Shown: piece by piece, positions 34,009 to 43,654 of the stretch
Layout of the letters: each line of letters starts with the position of its first letter
How positions within the stretch are numbered: position 1 is the stretch's first letter
Origin: Endobacterium cereale
GTDB lineage: Bacteria; Pseudomonadota; Alphaproteobacteria; Rhizobiales; Rhizobiaceae
DNA length: 64,000 nucleotides
Direction: 5' to 3'
Assembly: GCF_009617585.1 (NCBI RefSeq)
Contig: NZ_WIXI01000048.1
Span: 186,001-250,000 of the forward strand
Translations under genes and position numbers: made by a program
Notes under the pieces: generated by a model
Database searches by the model: none
What the model was told of the DNA's origin: nothing
Seen by the model: the letters and a program-made list of their open reading frames with translations, nothing else

Positions 34009-35406
34009 ATGACCATGGGTTCCAGCACAGAATGGCGGCGCCGGGCGGACCAGTTGATCTCGTTGATAGACGAGGCGCTGAACGGCCAGGTCAACGCTAT
34101 CCTGCACCACCCTGAATTTCAGGCGATGGAAGCAAGATGGCGCGGCATTGCCATGCTCGTGCGTGAATCCACACGTGGCGGCGACGTCAAAATCAAGGTT
34201 CTGAGCCTGAGCTGGAAAGAACTGGCGCGCAGCATGGAACGCGCCTCGGATTTCGACCAGAGCCACCTTTTCGAACTGATCTACAGCCGCGAATTCGGCA
34301 TGCCCGGCGGCGAGCCTTATGGCCTGCTGGTCGGCGATTATCACATCTCGCCCGACGATCCGAAGGGCGGCGATGCCGTCAGCACACTCACGCAGGTGGG
34401 CATGGTCGCGGCTGCCGCATTCTGCCCGTTCGTGGCGGGCGCTTCGGCCGGTGCGCTGGGGCTTGAGGATTTTCAGGAACTGGGCCGCGTTCAGGACTTC
34501 TCATGGCTGGCAAGTGATCCGGCCCGCATTCGCTGGAACGGTCTTCGCGCCCGCGAGGATTCGCGTTTCCTCGGACTCGTCGCACCGCGTATCCTGATGC
34601 GTGCACCATTCGAACCCTTTGCCCGTCGTCGGGATGACCGTTTTCCGTTTCGCGAAGAAATCTCCGAGGATGGCAGTTCGCTGCTCTGGGGCAATGCGGC
34701 CTTTGCCTTCGCGACTGTCGTCATCCGCAATTTCATCGATTCAGGCTGGTTTGCCGATATCCGTGGCGTCACGCAGGATGCCGTGGATGGCGGCATGCTG
34801 AGCACGATGGAACTGGCGCCCTACGATTTCGGCACCGAGAGCAACGGCTTGTCCGCTCAGGCACCCGTGGAAATTCGCCTGACGACCGGCCAGGAACAGC
34901 AGTTCTGCGATCTCGGCATCGTGCCGGTCGCCACCACCTATCTTTCGGCTTCGGCCATCTTCAATTCCAACCAGTCGATGCATGCGCCACAGCATTATTC
35001 CAACGAAAATGCCCGCCAGAACGCGCGCATCGCCGCCATGCTGCAATATGTGCTCTGCGCCTCGCGTTTCTCGCATTATCTCAAGGTGATCATGCGCGAC
35101 GAAATCGGCCAACTGTCCGACGCCCGCTCGATCGAGCGCAAACTGGAAGACTGGCTGACCGCCTATACGCTCGGCAATGATGATGCCGATCTGGCGCTGC
35201 GCACCCGTTTTCCGCTGCGTTCTGCTGGCATTACCGTTGCCGAGATCCCCGGCAAGCCCGGCACCTTCTCCTGTACCGTTCGTCTGCAGCCGCATTTCCA
35301 GCTCGACGACGTTTCCACCAGCTTCCACCTCATCGCCGAAACGATGACTGGCAGCCGTACCGCTTCCGCGAATGAAGGTTCGCTACCCAAAAGGATGTCC
35401 GCATGA
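34009..35406 (+). CDS. T6SS TssC paralogue (ImpD, second copy)
   Basis: A 465-residue homologue of the preceding protein (EARWRGIAMLVREST, EFGMPGGEPYGLLVGDYHI, EIPGKPGTFSCTVRLQPHF) that lacks about 40 N-terminal residues of the TssC sheath handshake and ClpV-contact region. Agrobacterium carries the same pair, named TssC41 and TssC40. Its role is less clear than that of the main sheath subunit; a special sheath or baseplate-proximal role is possible. The ATG at 34009 has no strong ribosome-binding site and another ATG follows at 34015. The next gene overlaps its stop. Confidence 0.92.
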   Translation: MTMGSSTEWRRRADQLISLIDEALNGQVNAILHHPEFQAMEARWRGIAMLVRESTRGGDVKIKVLSLSWKELARSMERASDFDQSHLFELIYSREFGMPGGEPYGLLVGDYHISPDDPKGGDAVSTLTQVGMVAAAAFCPFVAGASAGALGLEDFQELGRVQDFSWLASDPARIRWNGLRAREDSRFLGLVAPRILMRAPFEPFARRRDDRFPFREEISEDGSSLLWGNAAFAFATVVIRNFIDSGWFADIRGVTQDAVDGGMLSTMELAPYDFGTESNGLSAQAPVEIRLTTGQEQQFCDLGIVPVATTYLSASAIFNSNQSMHAPQHYSNENARQNARIAAMLQYVLCASRFSHYLKVIMRDEIGQLSDARSIERKLEDWLTAYTLGNDDADLALRTRFPLRSAGITVAEIPGKPGTFSCTVRLQPHFQLDDVSTSFHLIAETMTGSRTASANEGSLPKRMSA

Positions 35407-36230
35407 CGCTGTCCGAAAGCATCGCCCGCCTGCTCAGCGAAAACGCTCTTGATGAGGCACTCGATGCAGCCAAGGCGCACCTGAAAGCAAAACCGTCTGA
35501 TCAGGAGGCCCGCAATCTCTATATCGACCTGCTGGTTCTGGCCGGCGACTATGAGCGCGCCGACAACCAGTGCGGTCTGGCCGTCACCTTCGCGCCGGAT
35601 GCGACAATGGGCTTTGCGCTGCTGCGCAATGAACTGCGCGGTATGGCCGCCCGCAATGCATGGTATGAAAACGGCGCCGTGCCAGAATTTCCGCAAGGCC
35701 CAAGCGAACTCGACAAGCTGGCCGTCAAGGTCGGCATCGCCCATCGTGAAGGCAATGGCGCGGAAGCCGTCGAAGAGCTGCAGCGCCTTGAAGAGCTGCG
35801 CGGCGAACGTGCCATTCTGCTGAACGGCAAGCGTATTGACGATTTCCGCGATCTCGACGACCGCACGCCGCATGCGCTGGAAGTGATCATGACTGGCGGC
35901 GCCTATCTGTGGATCGATTTTGCCAAGATCGCGGAATTGACCGTCGAGCCGATCGCCCGGCCGCGCGATCTCGCCTTCCGCCGCGCCGAACTGTCGTTGA
36001 TCGACGGCGCGGTGGCCCCGGTTCTGCTGCCGGCCATCTATCACAGCACGGGTACGGATGACCGCCTGCGGCTTGGTCGCGAAACCGAATGGGTGGAAGA
36101 GCCGACCGGCATCACCACCGGCCGCGGCCAGCGTTCGTTCCTCGCCGGTGACGATCTTGCGTCCTTCCATGATACGGAAAGCCTGGAAACGGTGACGGCT
36201 GATGCTGCCCGCGAGGTTGCGCATGGTTGA
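35403..36230 (+). CDS. tagJ: T6SS accessory protein TagJ (ImpE)
   Basis: A 275-residue ImpE-family protein. The N-terminal half is a TPR-like helical repeat (ESIARLLSENALDEALDAAKAHLKAKPSDQEARN as successive helices), and the C-terminal half is the ImpE-specific domain with GGAYLWIDFAKIAEL. TagJ proteins bind the TssB sheath subunit and tune ClpV-dependent disassembly. Its ATG overlaps the stop of the tssC paralogue (ATGA). Confidence 0.9.
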   Translation: MTLSESIARLLSENALDEALDAAKAHLKAKPSDQEARNLYIDLLVLAGDYERADNQCGLAVTFAPDATMGFALLRNELRGMAARNAWYENGAVPEFPQGPSELDKLAVKVGIAHREGNGAEAVEELQRLEELRGERAILLNGKRIDDFRDLDDRTPHALEVIMTGGAYLWIDFAKIAELTVEPIARPRDLAFRRAELSLIDGAVAPVLLPAIYHSTGTDDRLRLGRETEWVEEPTGITTGRGQRSFLAGDDLASFHDTESLETVTADAAREVAHG

Positions 36231-36732
36231 CCCGCTGGAGCGCTATCGGCCGCGTGACCGCGTTCTGTCCCGGTCCATTCTGGACCGGCTGATAGACGAC
36301 GCGCCCGATCGCGACTTCGATCCGCCAAAAAGCGTGACGGACCAGACCCGCGAAATGCGCGAGGCGATCCGTCGCGATCTGGAATCGCTCCTCAATACCC
36401 GCCGTTGTCCATCGGCGCCGCCTTCGGAACTCTCCGAGTTGAAGGATGCGCTGGTGAGCTATGGTGTCGATGGCATGGTGTCGGCTAATCTGGTGACGGA
36501 CGAGGCAAAACTGTCTTTGGCCCGCATGATCGAGCGCCGCATTTCCATGTTCGAAACACGGCTGTCGGACGTGCGGGTGACCATCCTGAAAAGCCGGACG
36601 ATGACCGAGCGGGCGTTGCGCATGCGCATCCAGGCGTCTTTCCGTCTGCATGAAGGCATGCCGCCGATCAGTTTTGAATCCACCATCGATCCGTCGACGC
36701 AGCGTTTCCTCGTGGAGGCGGCGAATGGCTGA
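36223..36732 (+). CDS. tssE: T6SS baseplate protein TssE (ImpF)
   Basis: A 169-residue gp25-like protein. The body reads VSYGVDGMVSANL and then IERRISMFETRLSDVRV, the conserved gp25 region, ending FLVEAANG. TssE forms part of the baseplate wedge with TssF, TssG and TssK. The start at 36223 (MVDPLERYRPRD) follows GAGG at 6 bases and overlaps tagJ by 8 bases; a longer frame from 36202 is less likely. Confidence 0.93.
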   Translation: MVDPLERYRPRDRVLSRSILDRLIDDAPDRDFDPPKSVTDQTREMREAIRRDLESLLNTRRCPSAPPSELSELKDALVSYGVDGMVSANLVTDEAKLSLARMIERRISMFETRLSDVRVTILKSRTMTERALRMRIQASFRLHEGMPPISFESTIDPSTQRFLVEAANG

Positions 36733-38506
36733 CGGTTTTCTCCATCGTTACAACGAGGAACTCGGTGCGCTGCGCAAACGTGCGGCCCGTTTTGCCGATG
36801 CCTTTCCAAAGATCGCCGGGCGCCTGCGCATGACCGGCGATGTCGCCGACGATCCGCATGTCGAGCGACTGATACAGAGCTTTGCCTTCTCCGCCGCCCG
36901 CGTGCGTCAAAAACTCGATGACGAGTTTCCGGAACTGACCGACGGCCTGCTGGAAACGCTTTACCCGCATTATCTCGCACCGCTGCCATCGATGAGCATC
37001 GTGCGCTTCAACCCGAGCGACACGCTGGCCTCTGTGCAGACCGTACCGCGTCATACGGAAATTCTGGCCGAGCCGATCGGCGGGGAATCCTGCCGTTTTC
37101 GCACCACGCAGGACGTGGAAATGGCGCCGATAGAGATCACCGGCGCAACGCTTCAGGGCCAGCCGATCAACGCGCCGCTTTCGCCCTTTAACGGTGTTGC
37201 CGGTTGCCTGCGGTTGTCACTGCGCACCCTCGATGCCAGAAAGCCGTTCGGCGAACTGGGCATTGATCGCCTGCGCCTGCACATCCCGTCCGCCTGGGGC
37301 CAGGCGGTGGCAATCTACGAACTGCTGGCCAACCACACGATCGGCATCGCGCTTGCCCGTCATGGCGACGATCGCAACCCGGTATTCCTGCCGGCGCGCA
37401 ATCTGAAGTCCGTCGGGTTCGAAGAGAAGGAAGCCATGCTTCCCTACCCGGCGCCGAGCTTCATCGGTTACCGGCTGCTGACCGAATTTTTTGCCCTGCC
37501 GCAGAAATATCTCTTCCTCGATATCGAGGGACTGAGCGCGTGGAAAGATCAGGCGCTGGAGATCTTCATCTATCTCAAGGAAACCGACGCCAAGCTGGAG
37601 CGCACGGTTTCAGCCCGCGATTTCGTCTTGAATGCGACCCCGGTCGTCAACCTGTTCCGGCAGACCTGCGAGCCGATTACGGTCGATGGGACTCGTTCCG
37701 AATATCGGCTTCTGCCGGACGCACGGCGCCAGAAGACCCGCGAAATCTACTCGGTCGAACGGGTTCTTCTGACCGGCTCGCGCGGGCAGGAAGAGCATTG
37801 CCAGCCGTTTTTCGGCCGCAGCCAGCGCGCCGGCAACAGCACGGCCTATTGGCAGGCCTATCGCCGCTTCGATGAGGAAGATGGCACAAGCGACATGGAC
37901 ATTGCCTTTGTCGATCGCGACCGGCGTTTCTCCGGGCCGATCGATGCGGTTGCCGGTGTCGATACCTTGTGCCTCAACCGCGAATTGCCGGAACAGCTGC
38001 CCTTCGGCGGCGGCCATCCATTCCTGCAGCTGGCGTCGGGCCATGAAGCGGTGTCGGGCGTGGAAGCGCTGATGCCGCCGACGCCATCGGTACGCATGAA
38101 CGATCAGGACGGCCGCAACTGGCGCCTCGTCTCGCATCTTCTGCTCAACCACCTGTCGCTGTTCGACAATGAAGGTGCGGCGCTGAAGGATGTGCTCTCG
38201 CTTTATGCCTTCCGCGACAGCCCGGAAACCAAACAGCTGGTCGATGCACTGATCAAGATTCGTGCCGAAAGTTCTACCGCGCGTCTCGGAAGCGGCGGCA
38301 TGGTGCCGGGCACTGAAATTGCGCTGGAATTCGATCCGGCCGCGATCGACCGTCCGTCCGCCTACCTGTTCGGTGCCGTGCTCGACCGGTTCTTCAGCCT
38401 CTACACATCAGTCAACAGTTTCACACGACTGACCATTTCCATGAAAGGTCAGTCTAAACCGATTGCCCACTGGCCGGCCCGCGCGGCCGAACGCCCGTTG
38501 CTCTGA
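36725..38506 (+). CDS. tssF: T6SS baseplate protein TssF (ImpG)
   Basis: A 593-residue protein of normal length with the family start FLHRYNEELGALRKRAARFADAFPK (in two blocks) and DPHVERLIQSFAFSAARV, then GYRLLTEFFALPQKYLF. It forms the wedge core with TssG and TssE. The start at 36725 (MADGFLHRY) overlaps tssE by 8 bases. Confidence 0.95.
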   Translation: MADGFLHRYNEELGALRKRAARFADAFPKIAGRLRMTGDVADDPHVERLIQSFAFSAARVRQKLDDEFPELTDGLLETLYPHYLAPLPSMSIVRFNPSDTLASVQTVPRHTEILAEPIGGESCRFRTTQDVEMAPIEITGATLQGQPINAPLSPFNGVAGCLRLSLRTLDARKPFGELGIDRLRLHIPSAWGQAVAIYELLANHTIGIALARHGDDRNPVFLPARNLKSVGFEEKEAMLPYPAPSFIGYRLLTEFFALPQKYLFLDIEGLSAWKDQALEIFIYLKETDAKLERTVSARDFVLNATPVVNLFRQTCEPITVDGTRSEYRLLPDARRQKTREIYSVERVLLTGSRGQEEHCQPFFGRSQRAGNSTAYWQAYRRFDEEDGTSDMDIAFVDRDRRFSGPIDAVAGVDTLCLNRELPEQLPFGGGHPFLQLASGHEAVSGVEALMPPTPSVRMNDQDGRNWRLVSHLLLNHLSLFDNEGAALKDVLSLYAFRDSPETKQLVDALIKIRAESSTARLGSGGMVPGTEIALEFDPAAIDRPSAYLFGAVLDRFFSLYTSVNSFTRLTISMKGQSKPIAHWPARAAERPLL

Positions 38507-38529
38507 AAGAAAGGATTGCGTTTCACCCC

Positions 38530-39588
38530 ATGGATCTCTCGACGCTTCGTCAACCCGATGCACCACGCGACACGCTTGTCGACCTGCTCGAACGCGACCC
38601 CGGCCGCTTCGAACCGGTGACGGCTTTCCGCGTCGCGCAGACGGCTGCCGGTACGGGTGAGGCGAGCGGAGAGCTGGAGATCGCCTCGCACATGGGTGTT
38701 TCGCCGGCACCGCTGGCTGTCAGCGGTTTTCGCCAGAAGGGTGCGCGCGCCTCGATCCGCAGCGCGCTGGCAGGACTAACCGGGCCGCTCGGCTCGATGC
38801 CGGCCAACTATAATGAACTGATCATGCGCGAGGAGCGGAACAAGTCGAAGGGGCTGGCGGCCTTTTTCGACTTGTTCAGCGCACGCATGGCAGAGCTTTT
38901 TGCCGACGCTTCCGAAAAATACCGCATCGCGCGACGCCTGCGCTGGGGCCAGCGCCGTGAGGACAACGGCTTTATCACCACGCTGTTTGCGCTGACCGGC
39001 TTCGGCACCCGCAAGCTGAAGGAAACCAGCGGCATCGACGAGGATGTCGTGCTGCGTTTTTCCGGTTTTTTCGCATCGCGCAACCGCAATCCCGCTAGCC
39101 TGCGTGCCATGCTGGGCGAGTTCAGCGGCCTGCCGGTGGAAATCGAGCTGTTCCGTCCGCGCTGGCTGACCATTCCGATGAAGGAGCGCAGCAAGATGGG
39201 CGCACCGCAGGGCGTCCAGCTTGGCGTCAATGCATCCGCCGGCAATGCCATTCACGATTTCAGCGGCGGTTTTCGCGTCATCGTCGGACCATTGGCCTAT
39301 CGGGACTACCTGTCGCTGACACCCGGCGGCCGCAACATCACCGAATTGTTTGCGCTGACACGGCTTTATGTCGGCTCGGCGCTCGATTTCGATATTCAGG
39401 TCATCCTGAGGAAAGAAGACGTGCCGTTCTGTCAGCTTGGACAAGGTGACGCTGCCGGCTCCGGCGATCAGCCGCGGCTGGGCTGGAACAGCTGGGCTCG
39501 CGTCGCACCGGCCGCCAAGGACAGTGACGATGCCGTGATCGTCGAACCCCGACCGGCGTCGGTTTTAGGAGGCGAACATGCGGCTTGA
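38530..39588 (+). CDS. tssG: T6SS baseplate protein TssG (ImpH)
   Basis: A 352-residue protein. LLERDPGRFEPVTAF near the N-terminus and GPLGSMPANYNELIM are characteristic of ImpH. The C-terminal part (FRVIVGPLAYRDYLSLTPG) is also conserved. It binds TssF in the wedge and recruits TssK. It begins 23 bases after tssF. Confidence 0.94.
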   Translation: MDLSTLRQPDAPRDTLVDLLERDPGRFEPVTAFRVAQTAAGTGEASGELEIASHMGVSPAPLAVSGFRQKGARASIRSALAGLTGPLGSMPANYNELIMREERNKSKGLAAFFDLFSARMAELFADASEKYRIARRLRWGQRREDNGFITTLFALTGFGTRKLKETSGIDEDVVLRFSGFFASRNRNPASLRAMLGEFSGLPVEIELFRPRWLTIPMKERSKMGAPQGVQLGVNASAGNAIHDFSGGFRVIVGPLAYRDYLSLTPGGRNITELFALTRLYVGSALDFDIQVILRKEDVPFCQLGQGDAAGSGDQPRLGWNSWARVAPAAKDSDDAVIVEPRPASVLGGEHAA

Positions 39589-40795
39589 ACTGAAAGCGAT
39601 CGCAGGTGCCAACATCCTGCCCGCCAGCCGGACAAAGTGGTTTTTTGAGCAGGGCAAGCGCACGCTGGGCCGTTCGCCGGATTGCGACTGGCAATTGCCG
39701 GAGGACCAGCGATCAATCTCGAAACTGCATTGCACGATCGAGCGCGATGCTCGCGGTTTTGTGTTGCGTGACCAGAGCGCCAATGGTTCGCGCGTCGATG
39801 GTGTGGTGGTTCATGAGGGCGAGACGGCGCGGCTTTCCGACCAGTCGCGACTGGAAGTCGGCCCCATAGCCTTTTCCGTGGTCATCACCGGTGAGGTCCA
39901 CCGCGATGTTGAGGACCCGGATACGAATTACGCAATGAGCGACGAGCATCTGACGATTTCCGCAATCCTCGCCGATATCGCCCCGGGCGGCCGCACGGCG
40001 ACCGGAGTTCTCGGCAACAAGATGTCCGAGGATTGGTTTGAGCCGATTGCCAAAAAGGAAGGCCCCTCGCCTTCGCGCAATGTCGATATCGGCTGGAACG
40101 GCCCGCCGGAAATCCGCTCCTCCGGCAATCTCCTGCCGGACGACTGGAACCTCGAGGCAGACAAGTCGGAACACTCCGACTACGGCAATTACCTTGAGCA
40201 CAATTCGGCAACGCATGTGACCATTCCGGTCGCCAAGGCTCGGCCGGTCGAAGCTTTGCAGACCGTCAACGACAATGCACCGCAGGCAGATATCGAACCC
40301 GTCAGGGCACCGCCGCAACCCGCTGCGCCGGCTCGGAATGTCGATATTGAAGCTAAACTCAACCCGCTATTGCAACGGGTGGAAGATGCGCTCGAGGCAA
40401 GCTTTGCCGCGTTCGGTCTGGATCTTCCGGCGCCGGAAATCGAACAGGATTTCTTCAACAGCGGAAACTCGGACACGCTGGCGACCCGGATCGAGGAACT
40501 CGCGAACCGGCAGGCCAGGCTGCAGGCGGCGCTGGAAAATCTCGTGCATCACGTCGCCCAGGAAATGGAGCCGCGCATCATCGAATCCCGCATCGATGCG
40601 GCAGGATCGATGACGTCCTTCGGCTTTCTGCGCGGCCGCGACTACTGGCAGGCCTACAAAAATCAATTCGAAAAAGACGGCAGGACGCTGTCGGTTCAGG
40701 ACGTTTTCCGCGACGCCATGATGCGAACGGAACACGGGAACCGCATGGCCAGCCTGCCGAGAGCAGAGAGAGAAGACCTCAACGATGAGAAATGA
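39578..40795 (+). CDS. fha: FHA-domain T6SS regulator Fha (ImpI/TagH)
   Basis: A 405-residue cytoplasmic protein. The N-terminal FHA domain (residues ~25-90) keeps GRSPDCDW with the phosphate-contacting Arg near residue 32, ISKLHCTIE and NGSRVDG. The rest is a linker and a helical C-terminal domain (SMTSFGFLRGRDYWQAY) conserved in T6SS Fha proteins. In A. tumefaciens Fha recognises TssL phosphorylated by PpkA and activates secretion, and TagF represses by binding Fha; this is known for C58 and inferred here. It overlaps tssG by 11 bases. Confidence 0.9.
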   Translation: MRLELKAIAGANILPASRTKWFFEQGKRTLGRSPDCDWQLPEDQRSISKLHCTIERDARGFVLRDQSANGSRVDGVVVHEGETARLSDQSRLEVGPIAFSVVITGEVHRDVEDPDTNYAMSDEHLTISAILADIAPGGRTATGVLGNKMSEDWFEPIAKKEGPSPSRNVDIGWNGPPEIRSSGNLLPDDWNLEADKSEHSDYGNYLEHNSATHVTIPVAKARPVEALQTVNDNAPQADIEPVRAPPQPAAPARNVDIEAKLNPLLQRVEDALEASFAAFGLDLPAPEIEQDFFNSGNSDTLATRIEELANRQARLQAALENLVHHVAQEMEPRIIESRIDAAGSMTSFGFLRGRDYWQAYKNQFEKDGRTLSVQDVFRDAMMRTEHGNRMASLPRAEREDLNDEK

Positions 40796-42125
40796 GAACC
40801 GGGTCGCCTGGAGCGAAGGCATGTTCCTTCGTGTCCAGCATTTCCAGCAGGCGGACCGCTGGACGGAAAGGCTGGTGCGCACGACGACGCGCGGCCTTTC
40901 CGCCTATCCGTGGGGCGTTGCCGAAATCGGCATCGATCGCAGCGCGCTGGCCATCGGCCAGTTCGCGCTCGCCAACCTGCGCGGTATCCTGCCCGACGGC
41001 ACGCCATTCGAAGCGCCGCTTGATACCGACCTGCCGCCGGCTGTCGATCTCGATGAAAGCGTCAAGAACGCCATCATCTATCTGGCTCTCCCGGCCCGCC
41101 AGCCGGGCAAGCCGGATGTGGCGCTGAATGGTGGCGCACGTTTCAACAGCGTGCGCATGACGGCTTCCAATTACGAAGCGCCGGACGCCAATGTCGAAAC
41201 CGATTTCATGGCGCCGATCGATGTGAGCCGGCTGAGCCTGCGTTACCTGAAGACCGGTGACGACCTTGCGGGTTACGAACTGATCGGCCTGGCTCGCGTC
41301 ATCGAGGTGCGCTCCGACCGCGCCGTCATTCTCGACCCTGATTTTATCGCGCCAAGCCTCAACTGCGCCGCGGAACCAAGGCTCTCCGAGCTGATGACCG
41401 AATTGCTCGGTATCGTGCGCCACCGCGCCGAGGCGATTGCGGAGCGTATCGGCGACCCGACTATTCGTGGTACGGCCGAGGTTGGCGACTATTTTCTGTT
41501 GCAGATCCTCAATCGCGCCGACCCTATGCTGAAGCATATTTCGGCGAACGCGACGCGCATTCATCCGATCGATTTCTACGAGACCTGCATCCAGCTGGCC
41601 GGCGAACTCGCGACCTTCACCACCGAGCGCAAGCGGGCCACCGATTTTCCGCCCTATCGCCACGACGACCTGAAGGCGACCTTTGCGGCGGTCTATGAAG
41701 ACCTGCGCGCCTCGCTCTCCTCGGTTCTCGAACAGGCGGCCGTTTCGATCGAGCTCGCGGAGCGTCGTCACGGCGTACGCGTCGGCACGATCAACGACCG
41801 TTCGCTGCTCAAGGATGCCGGTTTTGTTCTGGCTGTGCGCGCCGAAATGTCGGCGGAAGATGTTCGCCGCAAGCTGCCTTCGCAGATCAAGGTTGGCCCG
41901 GTCGAGCGTATTGCCGAACTCGTCAACGTCGCGCTGCCGGGCATTCCGGTACGCCCGCTGCCGGTTCTGCCGCGTCAGCTGCCTTACCGTTCCGGCACGA
42001 TCTATTTCGAACTCGATACAAAAAATCCGCTCTGGAAGCAGCTTGAAACCTCGGGCGCCATCGCCTTGCATCTTGCAGGCGACTTCCCTGGTCTCGAAAT
42101 GGAAATGTGGGCCCTTAGAGAATGA
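40785..42125 (+). CDS. tssK: T6SS baseplate protein TssK (ImpJ)
   Basis: A 446-residue protein starting VAWSEGMFLRVQHFQQADRW, the typical shell-domain motif. It continues with VSRLSLRYLKTG and a C-terminal trimer/membrane-contact domain ending in ALHLAGDFPGLEMEMWAL. TssK links the baseplate wedges to the TssL-TssM membrane complex. It overlaps fha by 11 bases. Confidence 0.94.
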   Translation: MRNENRVAWSEGMFLRVQHFQQADRWTERLVRTTTRGLSAYPWGVAEIGIDRSALAIGQFALANLRGILPDGTPFEAPLDTDLPPAVDLDESVKNAIIYLALPARQPGKPDVALNGGARFNSVRMTASNYEAPDANVETDFMAPIDVSRLSLRYLKTGDDLAGYELIGLARVIEVRSDRAVILDPDFIAPSLNCAAEPRLSELMTELLGIVRHRAEAIAERIGDPTIRGTAEVGDYFLLQILNRADPMLKHISANATRIHPIDFYETCIQLAGELATFTTERKRATDFPPYRHDDLKATFAAVYEDLRASLSSVLEQAAVSIELAERRHGVRVGTINDRSLLKDAGFVLAVRAEMSAEDVRRKLPSQIKVGPVERIAELVNVALPGIPVRPLPVLPRQLPYRSGTIYFELDTKNPLWKQLETSGAIALHLAGDFPGLEMEMWALRE

Positions 42126-43654
42126 CCAACGAACCCGCATCAAAATGGCAGAACCTGCCGACCGTCGTCGAACTGACCGAAGACGGGATAAAGAAAAAGC
42201 AATCTGCCGCTCGCATGGCGGAAATGCTGGACGACGTGCTCGACACGCCCGGCATCGACGACCTTGCACCGAAACCGCTGCCGAAAGGCGGCTGGTCAGT
42301 GGAGACGCTGGTACGCGATTTCCGCTTCGGCGGCGAGGAAGTGCCGACGCTGGTGCGCTCGGCCGCGCCGTTGCTGAACCTCGCCCATGCGCTGCGTTAC
42401 ACCGACGAACAGCCTGACATGGAACAACTGCGCCGTGTGGCGGTGGAAGCCGTCGGCCGTTATGAGCGCGATCTTGCCGGTTCGCGCATCAGCCCGGAAC
42501 GCGCACGTGCCGCCCATTACATCATCTGCGCGACTGTCGATGACGTTGTGCTGAGCAAGCCCTGGGGCGTGCGCGCCGGCTGGGCCCGCTCCGGCCTCGT
42601 TTCCACCTTCCACATGGATGTGACGGGCGGCGACCGCGTTTTCGATCTTCTCGACCATTTTCACCAGAGCCCGGGTGCTAACAAGGACCTGCTGCTGCTG
42701 ATCTATCTGTCGCTATCACTTGCCTTCGAGGGCCGCACGCGTGTGTCCGCACGCGGCAATCTCGAACTCGGCCGTATTCGCGACAGTCTCTATAAAACAC
42801 TGCTTGGCCAGTATGGCGTGTTCGAACGTGAGCTTTCACCACACTGGAAGGGCGTCTCGGCAAAACACAAGCCGCTCAGAACCGCCGTGGCGCTATGGAC
42901 GCTTCTTTCGCTGCTCGCGCTGGTGTTTGCCCTCGGCTATCTGTTCTTCACCTTCTCGCTGAACAACGCGTCGGACAATACCTTCCAGCAACTCGCGCAA
43001 CTTTCGCCAGCTGACGCACCCAGCATTCTCATCAATCCGCCGCCGCCAGAGGCACCGCCGAAGATCATCGCGGAAATCAAGGCGCCGCCGGTCAAGCCGG
43101 AACTGGTGCCGGCGAAACCGACCAAGCTCGAAAACTTCATGCGTTTCCTGCAGCCGGAAGTCGAACAGAACCTCGTGTCGCTGCGTGAAACCGCCAAGAA
43201 CCGTGTACTGGTGCGCATCAACAATGCCGGTCTCTTCGATGTCGGCAGCGCCGAGGTCAGCGACGAGTTCAACCTGCTGATCGCCCGTATCGGTGGTGCG
43301 CTGGCACAGGAAAATTTCCGCGCGGTTGTTGTCGGCTATACCGACAATGTGCCGATCAAAACCATCCAGTTCCCGTCGAACTGGCATCTGTCTCAAGCGC
43401 GTGCAAAATCCGTGGCCGACATTCTGGCCGCCTTTACCGGACCCGGCGCCATCATTGCCGAAGGCCGCGGCGAAGCGGATCCGATCGCCAGCAATTCCAC
43501 GCCGGAAGGCCGTGAAAAGAACCGTCGCACGGAAATTCTTGTTCTGGCCGATCCCGAGGAAGAGTTGACCGGCGCGGGCGCCACCTCGCCGCCTCTTGAA
43601 GTTGATATTCGAAATATGCCGGTCAACCCGGCAGCAGGGGGCCTTTCGCCATGA
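42122..43654 (+). CDS. tssL: T6SS membrane protein TssL with OmpA domain (ImpK)
   Basis: A 510-residue inner-membrane protein. The cytoplasmic N-terminal DotU domain spans residues ~50-250, a single TM helix (TLLSLLALVFALGYLFF) lies near 260, and the C-terminal OmpA-like peptidoglycan-binding domain carries VVVGYTDNVPIKTIQFPSN and then GRGEADPIASNSTPEGREKN. Thr14 falls in WQNLPTVVELTED; in A. tumefaciens C58 this Thr is phosphorylated by PpkA and read by Fha. The OmpA extension may anchor the complex to peptidoglycan since no TssJ gene is present. It overlaps tssK by 4 bases. Confidence 0.95.
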   Translation: MTNEPASKWQNLPTVVELTEDGIKKKQSAARMAEMLDDVLDTPGIDDLAPKPLPKGGWSVETLVRDFRFGGEEVPTLVRSAAPLLNLAHALRYTDEQPDMEQLRRVAVEAVGRYERDLAGSRISPERARAAHYIICATVDDVVLSKPWGVRAGWARSGLVSTFHMDVTGGDRVFDLLDHFHQSPGANKDLLLLIYLSLSLAFEGRTRVSARGNLELGRIRDSLYKTLLGQYGVFERELSPHWKGVSAKHKPLRTAVALWTLLSLLALVFALGYLFFTFSLNNASDNTFQQLAQLSPADAPSILINPPPPEAPPKIIAEIKAPPVKPELVPAKPTKLENFMRFLQPEVEQNLVSLRETAKNRVLVRINNAGLFDVGSAEVSDEFNLLIARIGGALAQENFRAVVVGYTDNVPIKTIQFPSNWHLSQARAKSVADILAAFTGPGAIIAEGRGEADPIASNSTPEGREKNRRTEILVLADPEEELTGAGATSPPLEVDIRNMPVNPAAGGLSP

